Part shown: one piece after another, positions 26,527 through 36,040 of the stretch
Position numbering within the stretch: position 1 is the stretch's first letter
How the letters are laid out: every line of letters starts with the position of its first letter
Source of the DNA: Pirellulales bacterium
GTDB lineage: Bacteria; Planctomycetota; Planctomycetia; Pirellulales; JADZDJ01
DNA length: 64,000 nucleotides
Direction of reading: 5' to 3'
Assembly (NCBI GenBank): GCA_035656635.1
Contig: DASRSD010000184.1
Span: forward strand, 1 to 64,000
Made by a program: the position numbers and the translations under genes
Notes under the pieces: generated by a model
Seen by the model: only the letters and a program-made list of their open reading frames with translations
Told to the model about the DNA's origin: nothing
The model's database searches: none

Positions 26527-27225
26527 CTATTTAGCTTTGTCGGAGTGCGGCGGTTCGTTGAGCCGCTGGCGCAGGTCTGATACTTCTTGCCGCAGTAAGT
26601 CGAGCGTTTGCCGCATTTCAGTTTGTTGCTGGTCGCGGCGAACCAGTTCATCTTGCAGCTTGCGGATGACTTGCTCAAAGGCGGCCGTTTGAATTTGCAG
26701 CATTTCCACTTCGCTCAAACTCGCTCGCGCAGGCGGAACCATGTTTGCGCCGACTTCGTGCACGCCGAAATTTAAGCTGTCGGCGGGATTTGCGTGGGGG
26801 CTCATTTCATTGAAGAAATCGGGCATAACGGCGCCGGCGACGTGATTTTTCGCAACACTATCCGGTGCTTGCCAGTGAATTGCCACCACTGTCGCCACGC
26901 TGCCGACGGCGATCAATAACACCGCGGCAATCGCTTTTTTCCCGAACGAAAACCACGTGCCGGGTTGAGAATTTGATGCCAAGGAGGCCGGTGCCGCGAA
27001 GGCCGGCATGTTGAACGTTCGAGCAGGGTATCGAGCGGCCAAGAATTGCGCATCGTCGACCAATTGCTCGGCGACTGCTTTCAAATCGTCCGTGAGATCG
27101 TCGGAGAGCGAATCATCAACAGAGCACGCCAGCGGTTTGCTTGGTTCGTCCGCACTTCCTGTGGCCGAACCCGCGCAATCCGGATCGATAATTCTCCAGG
27201 CTGATTCCGGCGGTTTAGATGGCAT
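26527..27225 (-). CDS. Putative anti-sigma factor (single membrane helix)
   Basis: A 232-residue protein with an N-terminal cytosolic part of about 90 residues, one membrane helix (KKAIAAVLLIAVGSVATVVAIHW, near 95-117) and a periplasmic part ending in a coiled coil (SEVEMLQIQTAAFEQVIRKLQ onward). It overlaps the upstream sigma-factor gene by 11 bases, a common arrangement of sigma and anti-sigma genes that suggests translational coupling. There is no zinc-binding HxxxCxxC motif, so it is not a ZAS-type anti-sigma factor. The role is inferred from context. Confidence 0.62.
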   Translation of the reverse strand: MPSKPPESAWRIIDPDCAGSATGSADEPSKPLACSVDDSLSDDLTDDLKAVAEQLVDDAQFLAARYPARTFNMPAFAAPASLASNSQPGTWFSFGKKAIAAVLLIAVGSVATVVAIHWQAPDSVAKNHVAGAVMPDFFNEMSPHANPADSLNFGVHEVGANMVPPARASLSEVEMLQIQTAAFEQVIRKLQDELVRRDQQQTEMRQTLDLLRQEVSDLRQRLNEPPHSDKAK

Positions 27226-27829
27226 GATGCACGTCTTTCTGCTGCGGCTGCCTCACTGCGGTACCGGAGCGATTTTCGGCCAACATTTTTTCGCGTAAGC
27301 TTGCCACGCCGTGAAAAATGCGCGACTTAACGGTTCCCACGGGGCACCCGAGCACCTCGGCGATTTCGTCGTACGGCAATTGGGCGCTGAAGCGCAAGGC
27401 CAAGGCATGCCTTTGTGCAGTGGGCAAATCGGCTACGAGGCTCCACAGGCTGCGCTTCCATTCGCTGGCTTCTAGGGAGGTTTCGGCCGGTGGCGCCGAT
27501 TTTTCAACATTGCTTTCGCTGTTCCACAGCACGCGCAGCTTGTTTCGTCGCAAAGCGCCGCGCCGCCGGCGGTTGCGATCCAAATTCAACAAAATTCCGT
27601 ACAGCCAAGTGTAAATGCTGCTGCGACGCCCGAAGCGAGACATTTCTCGCGATAGAATCAAAAAGGCTTCCTGCGTCAGGTCGTCAGCATCCCACGGATT
27701 GCCGGTCAGAATTAAGGCAGCTCGATGCAGCCGCGGCAAATACAACTCGGCGATTTGGCCCACGTCCAGATCGTTCATCGCAGCGGCATCCGACAAGTGG
27801 AACATAGATAAATGCAGGAAACCAACCAT
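27215..27829 (-). CDS. ECF-type RNA polymerase sigma factor
   Basis: A sigma-70 family factor of the extracytoplasmic-function group, 204 residues with the start chosen here. Region 2 is seen in LYLPRLHRAALILTGNPWDA and DDLTQEAFLILSREM; region 4 in LPTAQRHALALRFSAQLPYD and then EIAEVLGCPVGTVKSRIFHG. The start at 27829 has GAGG six bases upstream; the Met at 27778 (MNDLDVGQ) is an alternative nearer the conserved domain. Its stop overlaps the anti-sigma gene. The target regulon is not visible. Confidence 0.9.
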   Translation of the reverse strand: MVGFLHLSMFHLSDAAAMNDLDVGQIAELYLPRLHRAALILTGNPWDADDLTQEAFLILSREMSRFGRRSSIYTWLYGILLNLDRNRRRRGALRRNKLRVLWNSESNVEKSAPPAETSLEASEWKRSLWSLVADLPTAQRHALALRFSAQLPYDEIAEVLGCPVGTVKSRIFHGVASLREKMLAENRSGTAVRQPQQKDVHHAI

Positions 27830-28139
27830 TCCAGACCTCATTTTATCAGCGCCGAAATCAAGCCGCTATGCGGTGCCGCCGGAGAGGTTTGCCGAGCGGC
27901 CTTCCCCTGGGAACTGAGTGGCGCAAGCCTGGGTTAAGGTTCAATTGGCCATGAAAATCTCGGATTTTTGCCGATTCCGTTCGCCGAATTGCGATTTTTC
28001 GATCGCCGGGCATGCGCCTCGAGCTGGGTTCAATTTTCCCCAGGATTGTGCTACTTTAGCCCGCGACGCAGGCCAAATGCCGGCCTATATTTTCTAGTTG
28101 CCCAGTCGTGTTTCCTTCGCGCCACCCGGGACGGACGCC
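27830..28139. other. Divergent promoter region between sigma factor and glgA
   Basis: A 310-base gap with no supported gene. It contains AT-rich stretches (around 27955-28010 and 28060-28100) that could hold promoters for both directions. No strong -35/-10 pair or hairpin was identified. Confidence 0.4.
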
Positions 28140-29636
28140 GTGAGAATTGTATTGGCCACCAGTGAGGCGGTTCCCTTCGCCAAAACCGGCGGGTTGGCCG
28201 ATGTTTGCGGCGCGCTGCCTTTAGAGCTGCAGCGCCAGGGACACCAGGTAGCCGTCATCATGCCGGCGTATCGCTGCGTGTTTCAGGCCGGCGTGTCGAT
28301 TGAACCGACCGGCATTTCGCTGAATATTCCCATCGGCCGTAACGCAATGGCTGGGCGGCTGCTCCGCGGGCGTTTTCCCGGCTCGGATGTGCCCATTTAT
28401 TTTGTGGAACAGCCACACTATTTCGACCGCGACGGCTTGTATCAGATCGGCGGCAAAGATTACCCCGACAATTGTGAACGGTTTGTGTTCCTCAGCCGCG
28501 CCGTGTTGGAAGCGGTTCGATTGTTGGAATTGGATGTCGACATTTTCCATTGCAACGATTGGCAAACCGGCTTGGTGCCGGCTTATCACAAAATCGAATA
28601 TCGCGCAACGAAACAATTCCAACGGGCGGCATCGCTCATCACCGTTCATAATTTGTCGTATCAAGGAACTTTTTGGCATTGGGATATGCTGCTGACGGGG
28701 CTGGATTGGAAGTATTTCAACTGGCACCAAATGGAGTTCTACGGCAATTTGAATTTGCTCAAAACCGGGCTGGTGTTTGCCGATGCCATCAACACGGTTA
28801 GCCCGCGCTATGCGGACGAAATTCAAACGGCGCCGCTGGGTTGCGGCCTGGAAGGCGTGTTGCAACAGCGGCGGAGCGTGCTTAGCGGAATTGTTAACGG
28901 CGTTGATTACTCGCAGTGGAATCCGGAAATCGATTCCAACATTGCTGCGAAGTATGGTCCGGCGAACGTTCGGGAAGGCAAAGCCAAATGCCGGGCTGCA
29001 CTGCAGCAGGAGTTTGGCCTGCCGCGCGATAGTAGCGAAGCTCCCATCGTGGCGTTTGTAGGACGATTGGCCGAGCAAAAGGGAATCGATCTCATCGTGC
29101 CTACCATTGCCGAATGGGTGCAATCAACCAATGTGCAGTGGGTGATTTTGGGAACCGGCGATCCGAAATATCAAGAACAGTTGCAAACGCTGGCCCAGCG
29201 GCATCGGCAAAGAGTCGCCGTGAAATTCGAATTCTCCGAACGGTTGGCGCACATCATCGAAGCCGGGGCAGATATGTTCCTCATGCCCAGCCGTTTCGAG
29301 CCTTGTGGTCTGAGCCAGCTTTACAGTCTGAAATATGGTACGGTTCCGGTCGTGCGTGCCACGGGGGGCTTGGTCGATAGCGTGACCAACACCACCGACG
29401 AAACCTTGGCCGCCGGCACGGCCACGGGCTTCAGCTTCCACGATTACAGTGCCTTCGCCTTGAGTGAAACACTTCGCCGGGCCGTGGGCTTGTTCGCCAA
29501 ACCGGACGTGTGGAGTAAGATCGTCGCCAAGGGCATGCAGCAAGATTGGTCCTGGGGCCGCAGCGCGCGGGAATATTCCGCTTTATACCAGCGCACTGTC
29601 ACCAAGGTTCGCAGCGGCGAAGCGGCAAAGATTTAG
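28140..29636 (+). CDS. glgA: Glycogen synthase (ADP- or UDP-glucose dependent)
   Basis: GT5 family enzyme that extends alpha-1,4-glucan chains. The N-terminal nucleotide-sugar site is VPFAKTGGLADVCG (Lys15 region) right after RIVLATSEA, with later CNDWQTGLVP, TVHNLSYQG and the C-terminal MPSRFEPCGLSQLYSLKYGT. Length is 498. The start is the GTG at 28140, since the motif begins immediately there; a TTG 14 codons upstream is less likely. With galT and a GH57 glucanotransferase further on the same strand it suggests storage-glucan metabolism. Confidence 0.92.
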   Translation: MRIVLATSEAVPFAKTGGLADVCGALPLELQRQGHQVAVIMPAYRCVFQAGVSIEPTGISLNIPIGRNAMAGRLLRGRFPGSDVPIYFVEQPHYFDRDGLYQIGGKDYPDNCERFVFLSRAVLEAVRLLELDVDIFHCNDWQTGLVPAYHKIEYRATKQFQRAASLITVHNLSYQGTFWHWDMLLTGLDWKYFNWHQMEFYGNLNLLKTGLVFADAINTVSPRYADEIQTAPLGCGLEGVLQQRRSVLSGIVNGVDYSQWNPEIDSNIAAKYGPANVREGKAKCRAALQQEFGLPRDSSEAPIVAFVGRLAEQKGIDLIVPTIAEWVQSTNVQWVILGTGDPKYQEQLQTLAQRHRQRVAVKFEFSERLAHIIEAGADMFLMPSRFEPCGLSQLYSLKYGTVPVVRATGGLVDSVTNTTDETLAAGTATGFSFHDYSAFALSETLRRAVGLFAKPDVWSKIVAKGMQQDWSWGRSAREYSALYQRTVTKVRSGEAAKI

Positions 29637-29689
29637 CATTTCTGCGGCCACACGGCGGCTGCATATTTAATTAGCCCAGGAGGGGTGTC

Positions 29690-30208
29690 ATGGATGCTTT
29701 CATCGCGGATATCAACCACGATTTTCAGCGTCACAAGCGCTTGGCCGATGCAGCACTCGCGGAACTGGCCGATGACGCGTTCTTCCGTAAGCCCGGTGAA
29801 GTTGTCAACCCTGTGGCACTGATCGTTAAACATTTAGGCGGAAATTTGCTGTCGCGCTGGACCGACTTTCTCTCGACCGACGGTGAGAAGTCTACCCGCA
29901 ATCGAGATTCGGAATTCGTTCTCACTCCGCAAGACACCCGTGCTGCACTCATGCAGCGCTGGGAAGCCGGCTGGTCGGCCTTGCTTGGCACTCTCCACTC
30001 GCTTCACGATGCCGACCTCGGAAAAACGATTACCATCCGTGGCGAAGCGCATACCGTCCAGCAAGCGCTAATTCGCGGGCTCACCCACGCCGCTTATCAC
30101 ACCGGCCAAATCTTATATCTGGCCCGATTATTCAATCCGACCGGGACTTGGCAGACCGTCGCGCCCGGCCAAAGCAGCAGCCATCAAGCTGCGTATCGGA
30201 AAAGTTGA
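29690..30208 (+). CDS. DinB-like protein (DUF1572)
   Basis: A 172-residue four-helix-bundle protein of the DinB/YfiT superfamily. It begins MDAFIADINHDFQRHKRLAD and contains NPVALIVKHLGGNLLSRWTDF and THAAYHTGQILYLARLF. The conserved His residues (His in VKHLGGN, His in THAAYH) are placed to bind a metal ion, usually nickel or zinc. Members include thiol-S-transferases for bacillithiol or mycothiol, but many have no known activity. AGGAGGGG seven bases upstream is an almost perfect ribosome site. Confidence 0.85.
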   Translation: MDAFIADINHDFQRHKRLADAALAELADDAFFRKPGEVVNPVALIVKHLGGNLLSRWTDFLSTDGEKSTRNRDSEFVLTPQDTRAALMQRWEAGWSALLGTLHSLHDADLGKTITIRGEAHTVQQALIRGLTHAAYHTGQILYLARLFNPTGTWQTVAPGQSSSHQAAYRKS

Positions 30209-30313
30209 CAATTAAAACCTCTTATCTTGTTCCGGACTGCGTGCTAAACAATACTTTAGCAGTTTGGCACTTAGTACCATCCACCAATGCGGCTGGATTC
30301 AGCCGAGGTGTAA

Positions 30314-31060
30314 ATGCGCGAGTTCGTCAAAGTAATTTGCGTTGTGACGATCATGATTGCGGGCATTGCAGCTGCATTAGTTTGGTTCGACGAACGGCCA
30401 ACGGCCACAACTTCGTTCATGCGTATTGCCTTGCCGGTCGCCTGCTTCTTAGTATTGGCTATATTTCTAGTAATTCACTTTCAGGCAGACGAAGTGCCCG
30501 ACTATTTATATGAGACTGCGGGAAGGTATTTTGACCGATCAGGATTTTGCTTCGTTTTCGATGTCATTTCAGAGGAAGGAATCTGCTTTATTCGAGCGAT
30601 ATTTCAAAACCAACAGGATCAACCTTGCGAGGGCCGCATTGCGCTCCAGCCAATCGGTCAACTCTTCATGAAAGCCGAAATCGAGGCCGTAGGTATCGAA
30701 ATCCATTGCGAGCCTGCCGCATTTGGTATAGCTCAAGTGCCACTGCCAGTTCCAATTTCCAAGCAAGGGACAGAGCAGAAATTCAAAGTCGGCGCTTCGG
30801 TCCACTACCCAAATGGGAAAGGAAAAACGCTTCGGTATCGCAATGGCTTAACATTGCGTACGAACGTAGATTTTGGAAACGCATTTTATACTGGGTTAAT
30901 TATTGCTGGAGCATTGGGCGGCCACATCATATGGCACAGACCGGCATCAGTCACCTTGCGATTGCCGAAGGAAGTATCTGACCAAATTACGCCAAATATA
31001 CAAGCAGATTTCAAGACTCTTTGGAAACTGGGTGATCCTATAGTCGCAAGAGTTACCTAA
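30314..31060 (+). CDS. Membrane protein of unknown function, low GC
   Basis: A 248-residue protein with two N-terminal membrane helices (VICVVTIMIAGIAAALVWF at 7-25 and IALPVACFLVLAIFLVIHF at 38-56). The rest is beta-rich and has a short hydrophobic stretch near 205 (FYTGLIIAGALGG). No motif is recognised. Its base composition is clearly more AT-rich than its neighbours, which may mean recent acquisition or weak selection. It has no evident ribosome site and stands alone between the DinB-like and hydroxylase genes. Confidence 0.6.
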   Translation: MREFVKVICVVTIMIAGIAAALVWFDERPTATTSFMRIALPVACFLVLAIFLVIHFQADEVPDYLYETAGRYFDRSGFCFVFDVISEEGICFIRAIFQNQQDQPCEGRIALQPIGQLFMKAEIEAVGIEIHCEPAAFGIAQVPLPVPISKQGTEQKFKVGASVHYPNGKGKTLRYRNGLTLRTNVDFGNAFYTGLIIAGALGGHIIWHRPASVTLRLPKEVSDQITPNIQADFKTLWKLGDPIVARVT

Positions 31061-31170
31061 AAGCCGATTCCTGGGCTGCTGTTTTCTCAATTCCGCGGCG
31101 CAGGTAAACTAAAGGCCATCGTTGGCGGGCGTTAAGACAGCCGTTGTCTTTGCGAGCAAGGATTTTCCAC

Positions 31171-31794
31171 ATGGATTGGCAGGCCATTGGCATAGGCGCA
31201 GCATGGGCAGCCTGCGGCTTCGTCTTCGCCAGCTTCGTCGAATATTGGGGCCATCGTTGGATGCACGTGATCACCTGGGGGCCCGGCAAATCTCACCGCG
31301 AGCACCATGCCCGCGGCACCGCACAAGGCGTGTTGTTGGAATTTTGGGACTACTTCAAATATGCCTGGCTGCTGATGTGGCCGCCATTTTTGATTTCGCC
31401 GTCCGCTGGAATTGGCTGGGTGGTCGGCGCCAATGCGTTTATTTTTATGTCCGCCTTTGGCCACCAATTGCAACATGAAAACCCCAAACGCTGCTTTTGG
31501 ATGCCCCGGCCCGTGCATTACATGCACCATGCCCATAACCAGTGGCACCATAATTTTGGGATGGCGCTCGATTTGTGGGATCGGGTGTTCGGCACGTATA
31601 AACCGATGGAATGGGAGAACCATTTGCAACCGGAACAAGTCGCGTCCCAGCGGCACGTCTGGCAAATCAATTGGCTGTGGGGAGGCAATGCGGAAGCCGA
31701 CCAGCGCATGGCCGAGGAACGGCGAAGAAAAATGGAAGATCGAGTTCAGTTGGCGGTAGCAACCCAAGATGAAGGCCAAATGACGTCGGAATAA
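31171..31794 (+). CDS. Fatty acid hydroxylase / sterol desaturase family protein
   Basis: A 207-residue integral membrane di-iron enzyme. The His-box pattern of the superfamily is present: HRWMH, HREHHARG, HQLQHE and HYMHHAHNQWHHNFG. Hydrophobic helices surround them (AAWAACGFVFASFVEYWG, AWLLMWPPFLI, FIFMSAFGHQL). Members hydroxylate or desaturate lipids, carotenoids or sterols with molecular oxygen. The substrate cannot be told. The start at 31171 (MDWQAIG) has AAGGA nearby and is preferred to a TTG at 31144. Confidence 0.85.
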   Translation: MDWQAIGIGAAWAACGFVFASFVEYWGHRWMHVITWGPGKSHREHHARGTAQGVLLEFWDYFKYAWLLMWPPFLISPSAGIGWVVGANAFIFMSAFGHQLQHENPKRCFWMPRPVHYMHHAHNQWHHNFGMALDLWDRVFGTYKPMEWENHLQPEQVASQRHVWQINWLWGGNAEADQRMAEERRRKMEDRVQLAVATQDEGQMTSE

Positions 31795-31880
31795 CGAAGC
31801 TCGCATTCTGAAGCCCGGCGCCAGACTTCGTTTTTCCGGCGTTGAAATTTATTCGCCATTAAGCATTCGTCTTTCCAATC

Positions 31881-32909
31881 ATGTCTGATTTCCGCCGCAA
31901 TCCGATCACCGGCCAGTGGGTGATTATCGCGGAAAACCGAGCCCAGCGGCCGCAGCAGGTAGAAGTACAACAAGTGGTTCGGGCCGACGTCGCCTGTCCC
32001 TTCTGCGAAGGATGCGAACATTCCACGCCGAGCGAAGTATTCGCGCTGCGGGCTGCCGGCAGTCAACCCAACGGGCCGGGTTGGCGAGTGCGCGTGGTGC
32101 CTAATAAATATCCGGCGCTGGAGGCAAGCGCAAGCTCGGCGGCGAATTTGAACCGCGAAATCATCCCGCCGCAGAGCAAGCCGGATGAACCAATTGATCG
32201 TGCAGCCGCTGCCGGCCGTCATGAAATCATCATTGAATCGCCGCGCCATCTGTGCAGCGTCGCCGAATTGAATGACGCACAATTCACGGAAGTTGTGGAG
32301 GTATATCATCAACGGCTGGCCACGCTGCGGCAATCGAAACAATTTCGCTCTGCGGTGATCTTCAAAAACGGCGGGCCTTCGGCCGGGGCGACGCTCGCCC
32401 ACGTGCACAGCCAATTGATGGCATTCGAAAACAACTCGCCCCAATTCGGCGATCGATTATCGAATTTTCAAAGTTACTACGAGCAGCAAGGCAGTTGCCC
32501 GGTGTGTGACATGTCCTGCGAAGTGTCTATCGATCCCCGTCGGCTGGTGGCTCAAACATCGAATTTTGTTGCCTATTGCCCATTTGCCTCTCGGCATGCA
32601 TACGAAACGTGGATAGTGCCGCTGGCGCATGCTTCCCATTTCGATGCCCAAGCAGTCGAAAGCTTGCCGGAGTTGGCCGCGCTGTTGCGCGCCGTGCTCG
32701 TTAAACTCCAGCGGATCGTTAAACTTCCCGCCTACAATTACATCCTTCATACCGCCCCCTTTGACACAGTCGTCAATGGCCACTATCACTGGCATATAGA
32801 GATTCTTCCGCGCACTTCGAACCTGGCAGGCTTTGAGTTGGGCACGGGCTGTTATATCAATGCGGTTTTGCCGGAGCAGGCTGCGGCCGAGCTCCGCAAA
32901 GCAGAGTAA
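31881..32909 (+). CDS. galT: Galactose-1-phosphate uridylyltransferase
   Basis: Transfers UMP between UDP-glucose and galactose-1-phosphate in the Leloir pathway; some relatives act as ADP-glucose or nucleotide-sugar phosphorylases. Zinc site CPFCEGCE at 39-46, N-terminal RRNPITGQWVIIAENRAQRP, and the catalytic HIT motif HVHSQ at 174-178 (GATLAHVHSQL) are all visible, as is the C-terminal HYHWHIEILPR. Length 342 is normal. It lies 115 bases before the GH57 gene on the same strand, a pairing consistent with glucan and hexose-phosphate turnover. Confidence 0.92.
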   Translation: MSDFRRNPITGQWVIIAENRAQRPQQVEVQQVVRADVACPFCEGCEHSTPSEVFALRAAGSQPNGPGWRVRVVPNKYPALEASASSAANLNREIIPPQSKPDEPIDRAAAAGRHEIIIESPRHLCSVAELNDAQFTEVVEVYHQRLATLRQSKQFRSAVIFKNGGPSAGATLAHVHSQLMAFENNSPQFGDRLSNFQSYYEQQGSCPVCDMSCEVSIDPRRLVAQTSNFVAYCPFASRHAYETWIVPLAHASHFDAQAVESLPELAALLRAVLVKLQRIVKLPAYNYILHTAPFDTVVNGHYHWHIEILPRTSNLAGFELGTGCYINAVLPEQAAAELRKAE

Positions 32910-33024
32910 ACGGCACGACCTTTGCAATTTTTCCGACGGTTGCCGTTGGCCGCCGCACTGGTCAATCACTAGAATCAGTAGAGTTTAATTTCGCCGTCAG
33001 TCTTTTGCCCGCTGCAATTCTCCG

Positions 33025-35253
33025 ATGCCCCCTCCGATCCGCTTTTTGTTTGTGCTACACGATCATCAGCCGATCGGCAATTTCGACGGCGTGTTTGAGC
33101 AGGCCTATCAAGACAGTTACCGTCCGTTTTTGGACGTAATTGAACCTTACGCCAACTTCAAGCTGGCGTTGCATACTAGCGGTTCGCTGCTGGAGTGGCT
33201 CGACGCACACCACCCGGAATATGTGGACCGCTTGGCCGCACTGGCCGCTGCCGGTCGCTTGGAGATCATCGGCGGGGCGTATTTTGAACCAATTCTGCCC
33301 ATGATTCCGTCGTGCGATCGGGTGGGCCAAATCCGCACTTACCGCGAGTTTTTGCAGCAGCGCTTGGGAGTGACCGTGCGCGGCGCGTGGATTGCCGAAC
33401 GTGTGTGGGAGCAAAGCCTGACCTCCGATTTGGTGGCCGCCGGCGTGGAGTACATCATTCTTGATGACTCCCACTTCAAATCGACCGGTCTCAACGAGGA
33501 TCAATTGTGGGGCTATTACCTGACGGAAGATAACGGCCGGTTGCTCCGCGTGTTCCCCGGCAGCGAGCGGCTGCGCTACACCATTCCCTTTGCCGCGCCC
33601 AACGACTCCATCGATTATTTGCGCAGCATTGCCGAGCAGCACCCGGGTGCCGTGGCCGTGTTCGCCGACGACGGCGAAAAGTTCGGTTCTTGGCCCGACA
33701 CCAAAAAACCGGTGTACGAAGAAGGCTGGCTGCGGCAGTTTTTCGATTTGGCACAGGCCAACGCCGATTGGCTGCATTGGACCACGCCTTCGGAAACCAT
33801 CGATCATGTGCTGCCCGTGGGAAAGGTTTACATTCCCGAAGGCAGCTACCGTGAAATGACCGAGTGGGTTTTACCGCCGGACCAATTGGCGGCCTACGAG
33901 ACGGCACGGGCTGAATTGAAGCAACAGCCGCAATGGAACGGCATTTCACGATTCGTTCACGGCGGCATTTGGAAGAATTTTTTGGTGAAGTATCCAGAAA
34001 TCAACGAAATGTATTCGCGAATGATGATGATCAGCCGGCGAATCCAGGAGGCACAATGCAGCACCTCGGTCGTGCCAGCACCCCACTTGGCGCTGAATGG
34101 TCGTTCGACTGTTTCCCGCGATGAATTGCTGCGAGAAGCAAGCCAGGAATTGTATCGGGCCCAATGCAATTGTCCGTATTGGCATGGCGCCTTCGGCGGA
34201 GTGTATTTGCCGCACTTGCGCAACGCTGTTTATCAGCATTTGATTACGGCGGAAAACTTGCTCGATCGCGCCGCCGGGCAGCAAGCGCCGTGGGCGGAAG
34301 CGGCCTCGGACGATTGGAATTTCGACGACCGGCCGGAAGTGGAATTGTCGAACGACCGTTGCCTGGCGCTATTATCGCCCAGCCGCGGCGGTCAATTGTA
34401 CGAGCTCGATGTCCGTGCGATTTGCCATAATTTACTGGCCACGCTTAGTCGGCGGCCGGAAGCGTACCATCGCCGAGTTTTGGCCGGCCCCGGCGCGGCC
34501 GGCGGCAGCGTGATCGATGCCAACCAACCGGTGAAGTTCAAGCAGCAAGGCCTGGAGCGGCACCTGCAGTACGACAACTACCTGCGCAAAAGCCTGGTGG
34601 ATCATTTTTACGACGACAATATTTCGCTCGACGCCGTCGCCCACAACGAGGCCATGGAGCGCGGCGATTTTTTGCAAGGCGCGTACGAGGCCCGTTTGCG
34701 CCGCAATCCGGATCGGGTGCAAGTGCAGCTTTCCCGCTTGGGCAATGCCTGGGGAATTCCGCTGAAAATTATCAAGGGATTAACGTTGCACGCCGGCAGC
34801 TCGGTCTTGGAGATTGCTTACGTGATCGAGGGCTTGCCCCCAGATCGTGAATTGCATTTCAGCGTGGAGTTTAATTTTTCCGGCTTGCCTGCCGGCGCGG
34901 ACGATCGCTACTTTTACGATGCCGAACATTCGCGGTTGGGACAACTCGGGACACGCTTGGACTTGTTGGATGCAACGAATTTGAATCTTGTGGATGAATG
35001 GCTGGGAATTGACATCGGCCTGACGTTCAATCGGCCGACTCATTTGTGGACTTATCCCATCGAAACCGTCAGCCAATCGGAAGGGGGCTTCGAGCTGGTT
35101 CATCAGGCCGTGTGCGTGCAACCCCATTGGCACGTCCGGCCCGATGCCCATGGCCGCTGGACGACAATGCTGCAATTGAAGCTCGACACATCGTTGGCGG
35201 AGCAACGGCAGGCCAAAATTTCCCCGCCCGCGGTAGTCGCCATTCATCGCTAA
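33025..35253 (+). CDS. GH57 4-alpha-glucanotransferase / alpha-amylase
   Basis: A 742-residue glycoside hydrolase family 57 enzyme with a C-terminal DUF1926-type beta domain. GH57 motifs are HDHQP (12-16), GGAYFEPILP, AERVWE with the nucleophile Glu125, and FADDGEKFG with the acid/base Asp215 or Asp216. It shifts alpha-1,4-glucan segments in glycogen or maltodextrin metabolism. The length and domain order match the Thermococcus litoralis type 4-alpha-glucanotransferase. No signal peptide, so cytosolic. It ends four bases before the convergent bioD stop. Confidence 0.9.
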   Translation: MPPPIRFLFVLHDHQPIGNFDGVFEQAYQDSYRPFLDVIEPYANFKLALHTSGSLLEWLDAHHPEYVDRLAALAAAGRLEIIGGAYFEPILPMIPSCDRVGQIRTYREFLQQRLGVTVRGAWIAERVWEQSLTSDLVAAGVEYIILDDSHFKSTGLNEDQLWGYYLTEDNGRLLRVFPGSERLRYTIPFAAPNDSIDYLRSIAEQHPGAVAVFADDGEKFGSWPDTKKPVYEEGWLRQFFDLAQANADWLHWTTPSETIDHVLPVGKVYIPEGSYREMTEWVLPPDQLAAYETARAELKQQPQWNGISRFVHGGIWKNFLVKYPEINEMYSRMMMISRRIQEAQCSTSVVPAPHLALNGRSTVSRDELLREASQELYRAQCNCPYWHGAFGGVYLPHLRNAVYQHLITAENLLDRAAGQQAPWAEAASDDWNFDDRPEVELSNDRCLALLSPSRGGQLYELDVRAICHNLLATLSRRPEAYHRRVLAGPGAAGGSVIDANQPVKFKQQGLERHLQYDNYLRKSLVDHFYDDNISLDAVAHNEAMERGDFLQGAYEARLRRNPDRVQVQLSRLGNAWGIPLKIIKGLTLHAGSSVLEIAYVIEGLPPDRELHFSVEFNFSGLPAGADDRYFYDAEHSRLGQLGTRLDLLDATNLNLVDEWLGIDIGLTFNRPTHLWTYPIETVSQSEGGFELVHQAVCVQPHWHVRPDAHGRWTTMLQLKLDTSLAEQRQAKISPPAVVAIHR

Positions 35254-35257
35254 CGAA

Positions 35258-35950
35258 TTACAAGGCGCGGGCAATGCTGGCCCAATCGAGGCTGGTTTCA
35301 AAATCTTGTTGGCCGAATTTTACATCGGCCAGCACCGGTGGCACGGAGCGCATTTCTAACTGTCGACGGTTGTCGAGCAAGCTGGGATCGCTATCCGGCT
35401 GTGCGGCGCGGTTCAACACAATGCCCGCAATGTTTAGCCCGTCGCGGAATGTCATCGCCACAATCATGGTTTGCAGCGTCTGATTGATGACGCCGATTTG
35501 ATTCCGTGCCACCACCACCAGCGGGAAGCCGAAATCGTGCGCCAAATCAGCCACGTATTCGTCGTCGCCCAGGGGACTCATTAAGCCGCCGGCTCCTTCC
35601 ACGATGAGAAAATTCGACCGTTCGCGCCAATAGTCTAGCCCGCTGCGCAGCAATGCCGCATCCAGCTCTTTACCTTCGGCCTGCGCCGCTAAATGGGGCG
35701 ATAGCGGCGCGGCAAAGCGTTGCGGGCAGACGTGTTCTAACTCGCCGGGCGAACCGGCCGCCAACCACAGCTCGTTGGCATCTTCAGCAATCAGACTGCC
35801 GCTTTCGCTGCGGCAACCGCTGGCGACTGGCTTGTACACGCCCACCTGCAAACCCTGTGCGCGGGCAGCGCGAGCGATCATTGCCGCCACGTGCGTCTTG
35901 CCGACGCCCGTATCGTTGCCGGTCACAAACAATCCGACGGGTGTACGCAT
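35258..35950 (-). CDS. bioD: Dethiobiotin synthetase
   Basis: ATP-dependent carboxylase that closes the ureido ring of dethiobiotin in biotin synthesis. P-loop GNDTGVGKTHVAA at residues 11-23, followed by YKPVASGC, then VEGAGGLMSPLGDDEYVADLA and VVVARNQIGVINQTL are all conserved. The start at 35950 (MRTPVGLFVTG) gives 230 residues, the family size; the longer frame upstream runs into a repeat and the divergent gene. No other bio gene is adjacent, so the pathway is scattered. Confidence 0.93.
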   Translation of the reverse strand: MRTPVGLFVTGNDTGVGKTHVAAMIARAARAQGLQVGVYKPVASGCRSESGSLIAEDANELWLAAGSPGELEHVCPQRFAAPLSPHLAAQAEGKELDAALLRSGLDYWRERSNFLIVEGAGGLMSPLGDDEYVADLAHDFGFPLVVVARNQIGVINQTLQTMIVAMTFRDGLNIAGIVLNRAAQPDSDPSLLDNRRQLEMRSVPPVLADVKFGQQDFETSLDWASIARAL

Positions 35951-36013
35951 GTTGTGAACTACGCTACCATGAACCGCTGGTCTTGTTAACGTCGTTTTTT
36001 TTGAAAGTGCCCA

Positions 36014-36040
36014 GGCGCGACCGGCAGTCGCGGTGATATG
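36014..36040. repeat. Degenerate TATAAAG-family repeat arm
   Basis: GGCGCGACCGGCAGTCGCGG, then TGATATG resembles the right arm of the elements at 18239 and 19712, with several changes. A weakly similar inverse arm may lie near 35967-35985 (ATGAACCGCTGGTC). It fills the divergent gap between bioD and aguB and provides the bases immediately before, and part of, the aguB start codon. Confidence 0.45.
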
